Shown: positions 24,887-35,405 of the stretch, one piece after another
Numbering within the stretch: the first letter of the stretch is position 1
How the letters are laid out: every line of letters begins with the position of its first letter
From: Apostichopus japonicus
Taxonomy: Eukaryota; Echinodermata; Holothuroidea; Aspidochirotida; Stichopodidae
DNA: 60,000 nucleotides
NCBI RefSeq assembly: GCF_037975245.1
Contig: NC_092574.1
Coordinates: 17,954,713-18,014,712 of the forward strand
Direction of reading: 5' to 3'
Notes under the pieces: model-generated
Told to the model about the DNA's origin: nothing
The model's database searches: none
What the model saw: the letters and a program-made list of their open reading frames with translations, nothing else
Made by a program: the position numbers and the translations under genes

Positions 24887-26457
24887 TTACTTTTCACCAC
24901 CACTCCACCATCCATGCAGGAACCCACCCAAACCCCCCTGCGCGGCCGATTTATTCTGTTTCAGTTTCTCGTCCAAGGAGGGAAACTCTATATGGTTCTG
25001 CACTATGTCAAAGAAGAGCGGTTTGCACGGTGACAGCTTTAAGTCCGGTGGGAATGCCGTGAAGTTGGGCTTTGCGGCAAGGTCCGGCTGGTTGGCGTTG
25101 TACCTGTCCAGCCTTTCCACCAGTGGTTGATTGTCCTTCAGACCGAGTTGTGCCATTCCTTTGCTGATGGAAGGTTCATTGGAAACTGAAAATTAATGCA
25201 AAGAGGTTCTTGGTAAGCCATGGCCTTTTATTTTTTTAAAGTATTCTTGGGTGGAGGGTATTTTCTATGGGTGAGAGTAGTCGGAGGGTGGGGGAAGTCA
25301 ATTCAATTAGTTGTGAGAAATGTCATTCAATTAGGAACCACATAATGCCTATTCTCATCTTTGTAGTAAATTTGTCAGCTTGAGCTACCTGACAGTTCAT
25401 AAGTAGGGGGTATATTGGAGTGGAATTTGAGATTTGAATCCCTGAATAGAGAAAGTTTACAAAAACTTGATAATTTGCAGTCATTTTTTGTTGTTGCTGT
25501 CACAAACAGAAATGGATACCCACTTTCTATTATTTAGAGAAGACAGAAACTGGTTCAATTTCAGTCTTCAAGGCCAGATAAACTCTTTTTATTTTGGCTT
25601 TCAATTTCTTTATTCTGACAAATTTCGATAGTACAAAAAAATGGCATTTTTGATCAGGCTTTTGATACTTCCTTGTGATCCCTGGACATCATACATTCAG
25701 CTAGAGCAAAAATAACTGTTGTCTGTCCTGTCCACCACAATACTCCTATTGTAATATTTTTAGACCCTAAGGGCTAATAGGTCTCTCCACCCCCCCTCCC
25801 CCCCAAAAAAAGGGGTGAAAAAGGGCAGTGCTGCTTCCAACTGAATTAATCTTTTCACTCATTGTTTAACCAAAGAGAAAAATTTGGGAAAGAAAACAAC
25901 AGATTATTAATATAAATGCCATATTTCTCATTGTCTATGCTCTGATGGAAAACATTTGTTCCAGTAGCAGGGTTCAATTCCCAGGTTCCAAATGGACTCG
26001 GCAGTTTAATCTGCATTTTCCTGACGATCAGACCCAAAAGAGAACATCGATATGTCTCTCCAAGGTCTTCCCAAAGAAGAAACCTTTCAGAAACTCAAGG
26101 GTACTAAAGGGATTTCTTGCTTTTAAACTAACCAGGGTCCTACACAAAATTAACAGGGTAGTAGCATGATGGTCTCTGCCTGATTCCCCGTCAGCCAACC
26201 CTATTTCTTTTCTTAATTTTTTGGTATTCATCCTTTCATATATAGTCCATCTTGCATTTTGCCCTTTGAAAAACAAGAATCCTTAATCTTCATCCAAAGC
26301 AGCAAAAAGTTTATTTCCAAACACAGTCAATTGATTATTATTATTATGATTATTATTATATTATTATTAAGTACATACCTAGAATGGAGGCCACCTGAGC
26401 AGAGTACTTCAAGCCGTTGATATCTTGCGCAAGAGTGTCCAATTCCTCTACCTCCAC
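24887..26457 (-). CDS. SRP68: SRP68, signal recognition particle 68 kDa subunit (last two coding exons)
   Basis: SRP68 binds the SRP RNA and SRP72 and helps target secretory proteins to the ER; its C-terminal tail is the SRP72 contact. Two exons are visible: 26379-26457 (26 codons plus one base) and 24887-25185 (stop at 24887-24889). Acceptors are ATCAATAG and AATTTTCAG, the donor is CTAG|gtatgt, and the phases join. The 125 residues match the family's end: a VEELDTLAQDI...YSAQVASIL helix, then LKDNQPLVERLDRY, AFPPDLKLSPCKPLFFDIVQ, and NHIEFPSLDEKL with a G-rich tail. The family is about 620 residues, so about 500 upstream residues are missing. None of the expected exons was recognised between 26.5 kb and the OFD1 3' end. 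The gene may have large introns with exons I missed, or this may be a partial copy. Confidence 0.8.
26336..26370 (+). repeat. (TTA)n microsatellite
   Basis: ATTATTATTATGATTATT-type run just beside the SRP68 exon donor on the - strand. Confidence 0.8.
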
Positions 26458-26753
26458 CTATTGATTAAATGAAACCAAAATCTAATCATGATGTCTTCCA
26501 CATTCAGTTTTTTAGAGAGTGTCACTACCCGACAAGCCCTATAGGGTTTTTTAGTACACTTCCTTTCACAAGTTTTGTTTCTTATCTCCTTCTATGTCAT
26601 ATGTCATACTTATGTTAAGATAGAACAAAAATAAATAAATAAATGAAATGAAATAAATGAATTAGTTACCTTTTTTTTTATTTTGAGTAAAAGTTTTGTT
26701 TTTGTTGTTGTTGATATCGAATCAAAAGGACTTTAACCCATGGTCGACCTGGC

Positions 26754-26806
26754 AAGAGGTCCTACGGGGGATAATAAGTTTGTTTTAATAGAATAGACAT
26801 TTTTAT
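26754..26806 (+). repeat. Dispersed repeat R1, copy 2
   Basis: AGAGGTCCTACGGGGGATAA plus TAAGTTTGTTTTAATAGAA matches 16813-16869 in the same orientation. Confidence 0.6.
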
Positions 26807-26904
26807 TTCTTCTTGGAAAAGTTGTCTATGTTCAGTCAGGGAATTGCTGGTAAATGAAGTCTTATATATTTACATTGGACAGGATAGCCATAATCATACC
26901 CGAG

Positions 26905-27140
26905 GTCGGAGTCAAAGAGCCAATTAGGGAGGGATTTCTAAAGGAGAGGAATTTCTAAGTACTGAGGATTGTGGAGACAGAGTGGTTTCTATTGTTTGGG
27001 TAGGGAGTGGTTGTGGTTTCTTTTGTTTGGTAAGGGAGTGGTTGTGGTTTCTTTTGTTTGGTAAGGGAGTGGTTGCTACTTTATGTTTTAATCAATCGGT
27101 CATTGTTGGAGCTGTTTGTTTTGTTCTGTATATATGGTAT
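26905..27140 (-). mobile_element. Second, partial copy of the LINE 3' end
   Basis: This stretch aligns by eye with the LINE tail at about 27143-27340: 'GGAGTCAAAGAGCCAATTAG' versus 'GGAGTCAGGCCCTAGACCCA', then similar GTGGAGACAG / GTGAATACAG and GAGTGGTTG / GTGAGTTGTTG blocks. It also contains three tandem copies of a ~33-bp unit (TTTCTTTTGTTTGGTAAGGG). Two LINE 3' ends thus lie head to tail. Confidence 0.45.
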
Positions 27141-27508
27141 ACTTGGAGTCAGGCCCTAGACCCATTTAGGAAAGGATTTTTTTAATGGAATGAGACTTTA
27201 AGTAGTAACAATTGTGAATACAGAAAGGTTTTGGTTTTTGAGTAGTGAGTTGTTGCAACTTTGTATTTGAGGTGGAGGTCTTCAATCAAAGGGTCGTTCT
27301 TGAGGTTGTTTTTGTATAATTGGGTGTTGAATTCTTCAAGTCGGGTGAAAGTAGATTTTGTGTTTCCTGCACGGAGAACGTACAAAGTAGCAATATAGGT
27401 AGGGATTTGAAAGCGAGTCGATAGCTGTGGTGTGAATTCTGTTTAAAATTTGTTTATTGGGATTAGAGATGGTAAGCAGGGAGATGCCCCCGTAACTGAG
27501 AATCAGTT

Positions 27509-27960
27509 TTACTTTGGATTTATAGATTTGGATAATGGTTTTCGGAGGGAAGTTATATTTGTGTGAGAGAATTTGAATGGATTTAAGTTGTGACCAGCAG
27601 GGTCCTGCAGTTCTGTTACAATGTAGATTAAACCATAATTTGCTATCAAAAGTGGTACCGAGAAAGGTTGCTTTAGGAGTAGCAGTGGTTGAGGTGTTGA
27701 AAGATTAATTTTGGAAATATGGTGTTGGTATTTTGAGTTTATTATGGAGAAATTGGCTAAGTTAGATTTTGAGGGATTTATTTTTGTTCTCCACATCGAG
27801 CACCAATTTTCGAGATGTGTAATTGCTTTCTTAATATTTAGTTCCGTCATATAGATATTTTTACTGGTGCTCCAAATGGCTATGTCGTCAGTGTACTGAC
27901 TATAGTTGCATTTAGATAGGGGGGATGTTCAAATCATTAACAAATAGGGTGTAGGGGAGG
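27509..27960 (-). pseudogene. LINE reverse transcriptase, palm and thumb fragment
   Basis: A frame with FVNDLNIPP leads (after a frameshift or stop) into QYTDDIAIW and then WCSMWRTKINPSKS. YTDD is the catalytic motif C of reverse transcriptases, and the W..KIN..KS block follows it in LINEs. Broken upstream by stops. Confidence 0.7.
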
Positions 27961-28721
27961 GGGCTGAGAACAGTGCCCTGTGGAGTACCTGCACGAAGTG
28001 AAATAGGTTTTGATGGTTGGTTTTTGTAGCATATTTTTGCATTGTGCTCACTAAGGAAAGAGGAAAGAAGTCTGGTGTTATTGGAGGGGAGATTAAAGTT
28101 AAGTAGTTAAATTCTTATGTTGTTGTGCCAAGTTTTGTCGAACGCCTTTTCGGCATCATGGAAGAGGGCAGTGGTATCATGTTTTTTATGAAGCCGATGC
28201 AAATTTCTTCATAAAGGCGGAAAGTTTGGTTCATTGTAGATTTGTGTGCATGGAATTAGCCTGATTGATACGGGCAAGGTGATTATTTTGCTCTAGGTGG
28301 GTTCTGGTGCAGCTTTCTATAATTCTTTCGAAAATCTTACCTAAGGCTGGCAGGAGACTAATTGGTCAATAGTTTCGAATTTTGGTGTGTCTTTACTTAG
28401 TTTCGGTATTAAAACCATTTTGGCGGATTTCCACAGGGTTTGGAAATAACGAGTTCGTTTAATAATGGGAAAATATGAGAATTAATGAAAATCGGAGGCC
28501 GACGGAGGGGAATCTTTTAGCATTAGGTCATTTATGTTGTCAAGACCAGGGGAGGAGGCATTTTTGCATACTTAGTGGCACTATACCAATTGTTTATATC
28601 TATTTCTTTGATTACAGATAATTGTACGGTCTATTTCGTGTTGGAATCTGTTATCGTATGGAGGGCCATCTAAGATATTGAATATAGTTTTCAAGTATGA
28701 TTCATTAAGCTTTATTTGGTC

Positions 28722-28913
28722 TTAAGTTTTTGTGATCAGGTTACCTACTTTATCTCTAAGGCATTGGTCTGTATTACCTGTGTTTGGGGTTGTTATAGGT
28801 TTATGATATTTTTTAAATTTTTTCCAAAAGTGTTTTGGATTTTTGTCATTAATGATTGAATCGCATTTGTTTTGGACTCGGTTTTGGTCGACCGCCGATA
28901 TTTGTCTATTCAT
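28722..28913 (-). pseudogene. LINE ORF2 linker fragment
   Basis: A 63-residue open stretch with CDSIINDKNPKHFWKKFKKY, typical of the region between endonuclease and reverse transcriptase in LINE ORF2. Confidence 0.6.
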
Positions 28914-29229
28914 TGTTTTTTAAGTTGGTTAATTTGGGTTTTTAGAGTTGGATCTGGGGAGATGATATAGGTTTTATATAGGCGACGTCTGAGTTAACTA
29001 GTGTAAGAATAATCCTATTTAGTTTTCTGTTTCTGTTTTGTTTTCAAGGGGCAGTGTTTTTTGAAGGTATTAAAGATATGTTGGGCAATGCTGTCACAAT
29101 ATATGCCGATGTAATTTACCTTGTTGTTGTTGTGGTAATTGGGGATAGTGTTTTTTGTTACGAGTTCCTTTATAAATGATGTCCAGTCTGTTTTATTTTA
29201 ATTATAAGTTAATTGGTTATTTTGGATGC

Positions 29230-29890
29230 GACTGAGGTTTATGTCTAGCTCAAAAAGGAGTGGAAAATGGTCACTGATTAGGTCATCTTCTAGGATTTGA
29301 ATAGAATGAGTTTTAGTTGTAAGGTGATTTGAGATTATGGCGTAGTCAAGTAGTTCAGTATTATTGTTTATTGGGTTTATCCTAGTTTGGGTATTTTGGT
29401 TAATTATTGTTAAGTTGTGTTTATCACATATTTCTAAGAGGGATATGCCTTTTTCAGATATTTTGGTGCTACCAAAAATGATGTGGTGGGCATTTAGATC
29501 TCCTAGTAGTATTGTATTTTTATTAGAACATTTTTTTATTGTGGATATGGGCTTATTTGGGGACTATAATAGCTAATAATGTGGAGAGGTTTATTGTCTC
29601 TTTCGAGTACAATTTCAATTGTTTGTTAGGGTTGGGTTTGGGAGGAGGGTGGCTTTGAGGTTGTTTTTTTCAGCAATAAGTACTCCTCCCATAGAGCGAG
29701 AGATATCGTGTCTGAAAGTTTGGTAACCAGGGATGCTAAGGTGGGAATCTGTATTTAGTTTAGTTTCGTTTAACGAAATGATATCCGGGGAGTGGTTGGT
29801 CAATATACTAAGTAGGAGGCTTAATTTTGGAAGGATACTGTTGATGTTTAGGTGGAGGAACTTGACCAAAGGAGGGAGTGTGCTTGTCAT
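29230..29890 (-). pseudogene. LINE endonuclease domain, broken
   Basis: The ATG at 29890 opens the AP-endonuclease-type domain: LHLNINSI (metal-binding Asn), SLNETKL (catalytic Glu), a Y..RHD.S...GG block, then in another frame LLGDLNAHH, LLDYAI and SDHFPLLF (catalytic Asp-His). The frame is interrupted near 29600. Confidence 0.7.
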
Positions 29891-30159
29891 GTAGGTGATT
29901 GAGGAGGGCTAAATATTGAAGGTTGGTGGAAATGTTCCATAAGTACAGTTTTGGGGATATTTAAGTTTAGGTGTTTTAGTGTTAACACGGTGGCATAACT
30001 GGCAAGGTCGTCGGATTTAATATTAATGTCGGCTTTTTGGAAGGTTTATTGCACTAATTCAATTACAAAGGTTGCGATATTAAGTTTTTCTTCAGTGGCG
30101 ATTTTATTTCTTATTTCAATTTTAGGGGTAGATTTGGTTACATTCACGTAGGTTCTTTG

Positions 30160-30966
30160 TTGTTGTTGTTTGTTATTGGCTTCAGTTTTAGCTTCTTTCA
30201 ATTTTGGGCATCCTTTGTAAAGGGCGGCATAAGTCCCTGAGCAATTGGCACATTATGTTTTCTTTTGGTTTGGGACAGTCTTCAACTCTGTGGTTTTCGC
30301 CACATCTGAGACATTTGTTTTGATTTTTGCAAGTATGGTGGGTGTGTCCAAAAAGTTGACATTTGAAACACTGAGTGATTTGTGGGGGGGGGGGGGGGTC
30401 GTGGTATTCTTCTGTTTTGTGTTTTAAGTATCCTAAGTAGAAACCTTGTTTGATTAGGGATTGTTGAGGTTCTTGTTCTTCAAACGTTTTTTTTGCTTTC
30501 CAAGTTGGATTGTTTGTGGCATGACTAATGAGTCTTTAAGTTGTATTGGGGGTGTATTCTTGGTCTTTGAGTTCTTGTTCAAAATCCTTGATTTGAATTT
30601 CAGGGTTTATGCCACAGGGTACTACGGAGAAGTTTCTTTGTCTTACCTTTTGGGGGATTCTTGGTTTGGGATTGCCTAGTTTAGTCCATGGTTTCAGGAG
30701 GATATTTGCAGATTTATGGTCATGGGGGTGATTAGGATGTTGTTACTACAAAGACGGTTTATATTTGAGATCATGGCATTTGGTTTTTCTTCATTGATTA
30801 GATTAGGAAGTGTTATTGGGTTTTTTGATAGTTCTGGTAAGATTCCTGATAAAATGATTGTTTGAGCGGACTTTTTGGTGGTTGGTTTGGAGTTAGGAGA
30901 TGGGTTTATTTCAACAGAGTTTGGACTTTGTCTTTTTCTGCTATTTTTGTACAGGGATCCAGTCAT
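30160..30966 (-). pseudogene. LINE ORF1 (gag-like, zinc knuckles), broken
   Basis: Starts at 30966 with a basic leader (SLYKNSRKRQSP), continues through a stop-interrupted RNA-binding region, and ends with two zinc knuckles of C-x2-C type. A run of about 11 C on this strand (30387-30398) and a one-base shift after KPKENIMC break the frame; the next frame holds ANCSGTYAALYKGCPKLKE. Confidence 0.65.
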
Positions 30967-31119
30967 TAATGTCTATGCCAAAATCAGAGAGGTTTAGGTT
31001 TTCGACTAGGGGGGCGGTTATAGGTGGGTAAGGGGTTGTCATATTGGCAAAACAGCCCCTCCCTATGGGTTTTAAATGGCTTCTGTACAATGAAATTGAT
31101 CATAGACTTCACTTACCAG

Positions 31120-31254
31120 AAAGAATTAGTCTCCAGCCTAAGACGGCAGATGGAAAGAATAGGAACTCCTTTTGAAGAGACACACTATGAATCGAAAGTG
31201 TACTCGGTAGCGTTGTGTTGGTATCCAAGGACGCGTACGTTCTGTAAATGGCGG
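31120..31254 (+). CDS. Orphan exon candidate, unknown protein
   Basis: Acceptor CTTACCAG and a near-perfect donor CGG|gtaagt bracket exactly 45 open codons in phase 0/0. The peptide starts KELVSSLRRQMERIG, continues TPFEETHYESKVYSVALCWY and ends FCKWR. It reads like real protein: an amphipathic helix followed by beta-strand-like YSVALCWY, somewhat like a Tudor-type barrel, but I do not recognise the family. It sits just outside the 5' end of the LINE. Neighbouring exons were not found; it could be a relic or a chance match. Confidence 0.3.
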
Positions 31255-31629
31255 GTAAGTAATATAGTGAAGGATGATGGGGTGGCGCTATGTCAAAAAG
31301 CTAACTGTTGACCAACATAATCCTCAGATCCCTAATGAAAGGAGAGGAATGCAAAAGAAATTAGCAAATTTTCTTCAAAGTAAGTCTCGTACATTTAGCA
31401 CAAAACATTAAACACTAATAAGCAACTAATTCCAACAAAGTTTAGGCTGTGATTGGAACTTTACTGGTGGAAACATAAGTAAATATATATTACATTTTTA
31501 GGAACCTTTCTTTCTTATGACTAACCTTGACTGTATATTGCAGCTTTCCAGCTTAGCTGGTGTTTTTCATCAAATCAGCTCATCTTTGAGTTTTCTGATC
31601 TTGACAACAATCAACTGTCTTTTTAATTT

Positions 31630-32085
31630 ACCACAACCCAGACCACACTAATTGGCAACTCTTTCCAACAATCTAAGGCAACAATCATCAATTTAAGACA
31701 ACCGAATTTATACTAACTACAAAATGATTCCAACAAACTAAGGCACCGGGTCTCATTAAGTTAGCACAAAACACACCACACTAGTTAGCAACTCATATCA
31801 ATAAACTAAGGCAAACTTATAAATTTAATACAAACACACCACACTAATTACCAACAAATTATCACAGCACTCCTCTTCAATTAAGCACAAACAGACCACA
31901 CTAATTAGCTACTCATTCCACCAAACTAAGGCACAATGTCTCTTTAATTTATCACGAAACAGACCACACCAAATAGCGACTGGTTCCAACAGGCCAAGGC
32001 ACTGTGTCTCGTACATTTAGCACAAAAACAGACAACACCAAATACCGAATGCTTCCAACAGGCTAAGGCACCACGTCTCCTACAT
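31630..32085 (-). repeat. 69-bp satellite, diverged left block
   Basis: Degenerate units with 'CACACTAATTAGCAACTCAT', 'AACTAAGGCA' and 'CATTTAGCACAAAAACAGAC'. It passes directly into the ABCC exon relic at about 32090. Confidence 0.75.
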
Positions 32086-32089
32086 TTAG

Positions 32090-32352
32090 CACTGATCTTG
32101 ACAACAATCAACTGTTGAGAGGACAAGACTGATGTTAATGATTCTGGCTCACAATGATGTTTCCCTTGAAACTTAATTTTTCTCCAATTTCTGTTAAATA
32201 ACCTCCAGATAACAATTCCAGATCTCTCTGTAGAGGACAGGCTTGAAGGAACTTCTCGTATTTGGTGGAGTTGAGATCATTAACAAACAGAACGTTTCCT
32301 CTCACGGTATCATTTTGGATCCAAGCTTGTTGAGCAACATAGGCCACAGATC
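32090..32352 (-). pseudogene. ABCC (MRP-type) transporter exon relic, copy 1
   Basis: On the - strand, after acceptor TCATCAGAG, the frame reads SVAYVAQQAWIQNDTVRGN, then an LNSTKYEKFLQACPLQRDLE block and LLSGGYLTEIGEK. This is the Q-loop stretch of an ABCC nucleotide-binding domain, between Walker A and the signature motif. In intact genes a splice follows EIGEK and leads to the LSGGQ exon. Here the GT donor is lost and the frame runs into a non-homologous tail and a stop. No Walker A, LSGGQ or membrane segment is nearby, so this is a lone, dead exon. Confidence 0.7.
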
Positions 32353-32382
32353 TCTGATGAAAGGAGAGGAATACATAACAAA

Positions 32383-32580
32383 TTAGTCACTTTTCTTCAA
32401 AGTAACAGCAAAAGTAAAAAAGTCAAACCCTGTCAACAACCAAACTGTCAGCTGTGAGACAAAAGATGTGTACTCTTCTAGAGGGGCAATTTGTGAAAGA
32501 AATGGAATTATATGGTCAGTAGAAGTTATTGGACACTGGTTTGAACAACTCTCAAAAAAGACCTCACTAAATACCAACTC
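32383..32580 (-). other. Open stretch beside ABCC relic, not recognised
   Basis: An unbroken 64-codon - strand frame with hydrophobic runs (FFESCSNQCP..., LTVWLLTGFDFFTF) lies just upstream of the ABCC exon. It has no splice frame that fits and I do not recognise it. It may be intron sequence duplicated with the exon. Confidence 0.2.
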
Positions 32581-32584
32581 GTTC

Positions 32585-32898
32585 CATCAAACTAGGGACA
32601 ATGTCTTATTAACTTAAGACAACCAAAATACTTATTACAAATTCATTCCAACAAACTAAGGCAACGGGTTTCATTAATTTAGCACAAAACAGACCACACT
32701 AATTAGCAACTCATATCAATAAACTAAGGCAGAACTTATCAATTTAATACAAACACACCACACCAATTACCGACTGGTTCCAATAAGCTAAGGTCTTATA
32801 CATTTAGCACAAAAACAGGCAACACTAAATACCGACTGGTTCAAACAGGCTAAGGCACAATGTCTCCTACATTTGGCACAAAACAGACAACACTAATT
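32585..32898 (-). repeat. 69-bp satellite, middle block
   Basis: Four or five diverged units (ACCACACTAATTAGC, TAAGGCACAATGTCTCCTAC) up to the point where a 1.2-kb insertion begins. Confidence 0.7.
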
Positions 32899-34125
32899 AA
32901 CTAGAGCACCAATGGTGCAGAGCTCATACCTTTTCGAGCTCAAAAATGTAGGGCCCACAAAACTTTATGGCCCACCAAATTTCAGGCCATTTTTCAGATT
33001 CCACCTATTTTGGGCCCAGGAGGCCAAACATTTTAGGTTCAAAGACGGCGATAACCCCCCCCCCCCCCTCCGTTAGCAGAATCCTGGCCACACCACTGGC
33101 TATAATTCCTATTTTCCCCCTTTAAATCCTATTTTACCCACTCTCTCAAACAATACCACTGACCTACCATATTAAACTCTCTTCACTCTACCTACCTGAG
33201 CAGACATAACTTCACAAGCACGCCTTCCCAAAATTTTCGCTGGCTGCCTAAATACCTCAGGCTCAAAGACTTCTAAGAATCGGCAAGTGCTGATTGGCTA
33301 TAGGGCTCTCATGCTTACAGTTCAACAGTTAATAACAACTCCCAGTCCTGCTTTAATTCCACTAACAGCCTTTGCAGAGCTTAACCACAAATGTAAACAA
33401 ACACTGCAGAGACTGGGAGACAAATTAAAGGAGCTTTGGCAAAAAGGTGAAGGCTCAGATTTTTTTAAACAATGGGGATTAATTGTAATTAATTAACTTT
33501 TGACCAAACATTATTAGGCATCACCTTATTCATACACAATCAAATAATCATCAGTTCAACTTTGAATGTGATCCATCAATATCTTGAGGAGATTGAGATA
33601 TTTGAAAATATGACAAAGAATGACCCCCTAAATGACATTTGACCTAAATTTTCCGAACACCCCTCTTAACCCTCATCCCGAGGAACATTGTAACCAAGTT
33701 TAATTATAACTGGCCATACACTGTACGAACGGAAGCAATTTGAAAATATAGGGCCGCGGCCCGGGCCATAAAAGACCCCTAGTTGATCTTTGATCTCAAA
33801 TTCATGAACACCCTGAAGGTAAAACTTCCATAGTACTATCGTGAAAAACCCTCAACATTGTACCATGGAATCTGTAGGAGAAGAAGCATTTTGCGTATTT
33901 CCACAAAATGGCCCATTACGGTCCACAAGTGACCTTTGACCCCAAATTTCGGACCATCTCTGATGGCCCAATACCCAATGGTCTTTGTGTCCAAGTTTCA
34001 TGAAATTCCATTACACACTGTGCGAGTGGGAGCGGTTTTACCAATTGTTGACGGATAGAGTGATAGAATGATAGACGCCGCATTGGAACAAAAGCTCACA
34101 CCAGCATACTGGTATGAGCTAAAAA
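32899..34125. mobile_element. 1.2-kb insertion inside the 69-bp satellite
   Basis: Satellite sequence breaks at CACTAATTA and resumes with ACTAATACCAATAAACTAAGG. Between them lies unrelated DNA with short inverted ends, AGAGCTCATACC (32919-32930) and GGTATGAGCT (34111-34120). It holds a C run at 33055-33068 and a block at about 33570-34090 with phrases such as TGACCTTTGACC and CAAGTTTCATGAAATTCC that read like a non-coding SINE or MITE body. No transposase is seen. The class is uncertain. Confidence 0.5.
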
Positions 34126-35405
34126 CTAATACCAATAAACTAAGGTACCATGTCTTAATAATTATGCACAAAAACAGACTACATTAATTAGCATCTCATG
34201 CCACTAAACTAAGACACCAATTAGCTTCATTTTGATGTTGTCATGGTTGCTTGGAATGAGTGGAATTTGTAACTCTGTACAAACTATATCATGGAACTTG
34301 TTCAGCCTTTCTGTAAGAATAGTAATTTAGCACAAAAAAAAACCACATCAAATACCGACTGGTTCCAACGGGCTAAGGCACCATGTCTCGTACATTTAGC
34401 ACAAAAACAAGAACACACAAAATACAGACTGGTTCCAACAGTCTAAGGCACCGTGTCTTGAACATTTAGCACAGAAACAAGAACACACCAAATACTGACT
34501 GGTTCCAACAGTCTAAGGCACCGTGTCTCTTACATTTAGCACAAAAACAGACCACACCAAATACCAACTGGCTCCAACATACTAAGGCACCGTGTCTCGT
34601 ACATTTAGCACAAAAAATTACCACACCAAATACCGACTGGTTCCAACAGTCTAAGGCACTGTGTCTCGTACATTTAGCACAAAAACTGACCACACCAAAT
34701 ACCGACTGGTTCCAACAGGCTAAGGCACCATGTCTCGTACATTTAGCACAAAAACTGACTACACCAAATACCGACTGGTTCCAACAGTCTAAGGCACTGT
34801 GTCTCGCACATTTAGCACAAAAACTGACCACACCAAATACCGACTGGTTCCAACAGTCTAAGGCACAAAAACAAGAAATTACCACATACCGACTGGTTCC
34901 AACAGTCTAAGGCACTGTGTCTCGTACATTTAGCACAAAAACAGACCACACCAAATACCAACTGGTTCCAACATGCTAAGGCACCGTGTCTCGTACATTT
35001 AGCACAAAAAATTACCACACCAAATACCGACTGGTTCCAACAGTCTAAGGCACTGTGTCTCGTACATTTAGCACAAAAACTGACCACACCAAATACCGAC
35101 TGGTTCCAACAGGCTAAGGCACCATGTCTCGTACATTGAGCACAAAAACTGACTACACCAAATACCGACTGGTTCCAACAGTCTAAGGCACTGTGTCTCG
35201 TACATTTAGCACAAAAACTGACCACACCAAATACCGACTGGTTCCAACAGGCTAAGGCACCATGTCTCGTACATTAAGCACACCAAATACTGAATGGTCC
35301 CAACAGGCTAAGGCACCATGTCTCGTACATTTAGCACAAAAACACACCACACCAAATACCAACTGTTTCCAACAGGCTAAGGCAATGTGTCTCCTACATT
35401 AAGCA
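34126..35405 (-). repeat. 69-bp satellite, homogeneous right block
   Basis: About 18 units of 69 bp (CTAAGGCACCGTGTCTCGTA, CATTTAGCAC, ACCAAATACCGACTGGTTCC). The unit equals 23 codons, so one - strand frame stays open for 137-139 residues of FCAKCTRHSALDCWNQSVFG repeats. A larger segment is itself repeated with an offset of about 394 bp (ATTACCACACC at 34617 and 35011). Not treated as coding. Confidence 0.85.

Larger units (their letters stand above)
27143..31030 (-). mobile_element. Jockey-like non-LTR retrotransposon (decayed, near full length)
   Basis: Reads on the - strand from about 31030 to 27143. ORF1 part: a start at 30966, a region like a pre-zinc-finger domain (about 30700-30540), and zinc knuckles at about 30370-30250 (CFKCQLFGHTHHTC and CLRCGENHRVEDC). 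ORF2 part: an endonuclease from 29890 with LNINSI, SLNETKL, GDLNAHH and SDHFP; a linker (FWKKFKKYHKP) near 28840; and reverse transcriptase with DAEKAFDKTWH, AGTPQGTVLSP and the catalytic YTDD near 27890, followed by a thumb-like ENWCSMWRTKINPSKS. Many stops and frameshifts make it inactive. No target duplication was placed. Jockey-type is judged from the GDLNAHH endonuclease and the zinc-knuckle ORF1. Confidence 0.8.

Noticed and set aside
33287-33496. + strand 69-codon frame with FAELNHKCKQTLQRLGDKL
   Set aside because: Looks like a possible helix but lies inside the satellite insertion, has no splice frame and no recognised family.
34466-35225. Two overlapping - strand frames of 137-139 residues as a cysteine-rich repeat protein
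   Set aside because: They are translations of a 69-bp satellite whose unit is divisible by three; no start context, splice sites or flanking unique coding.
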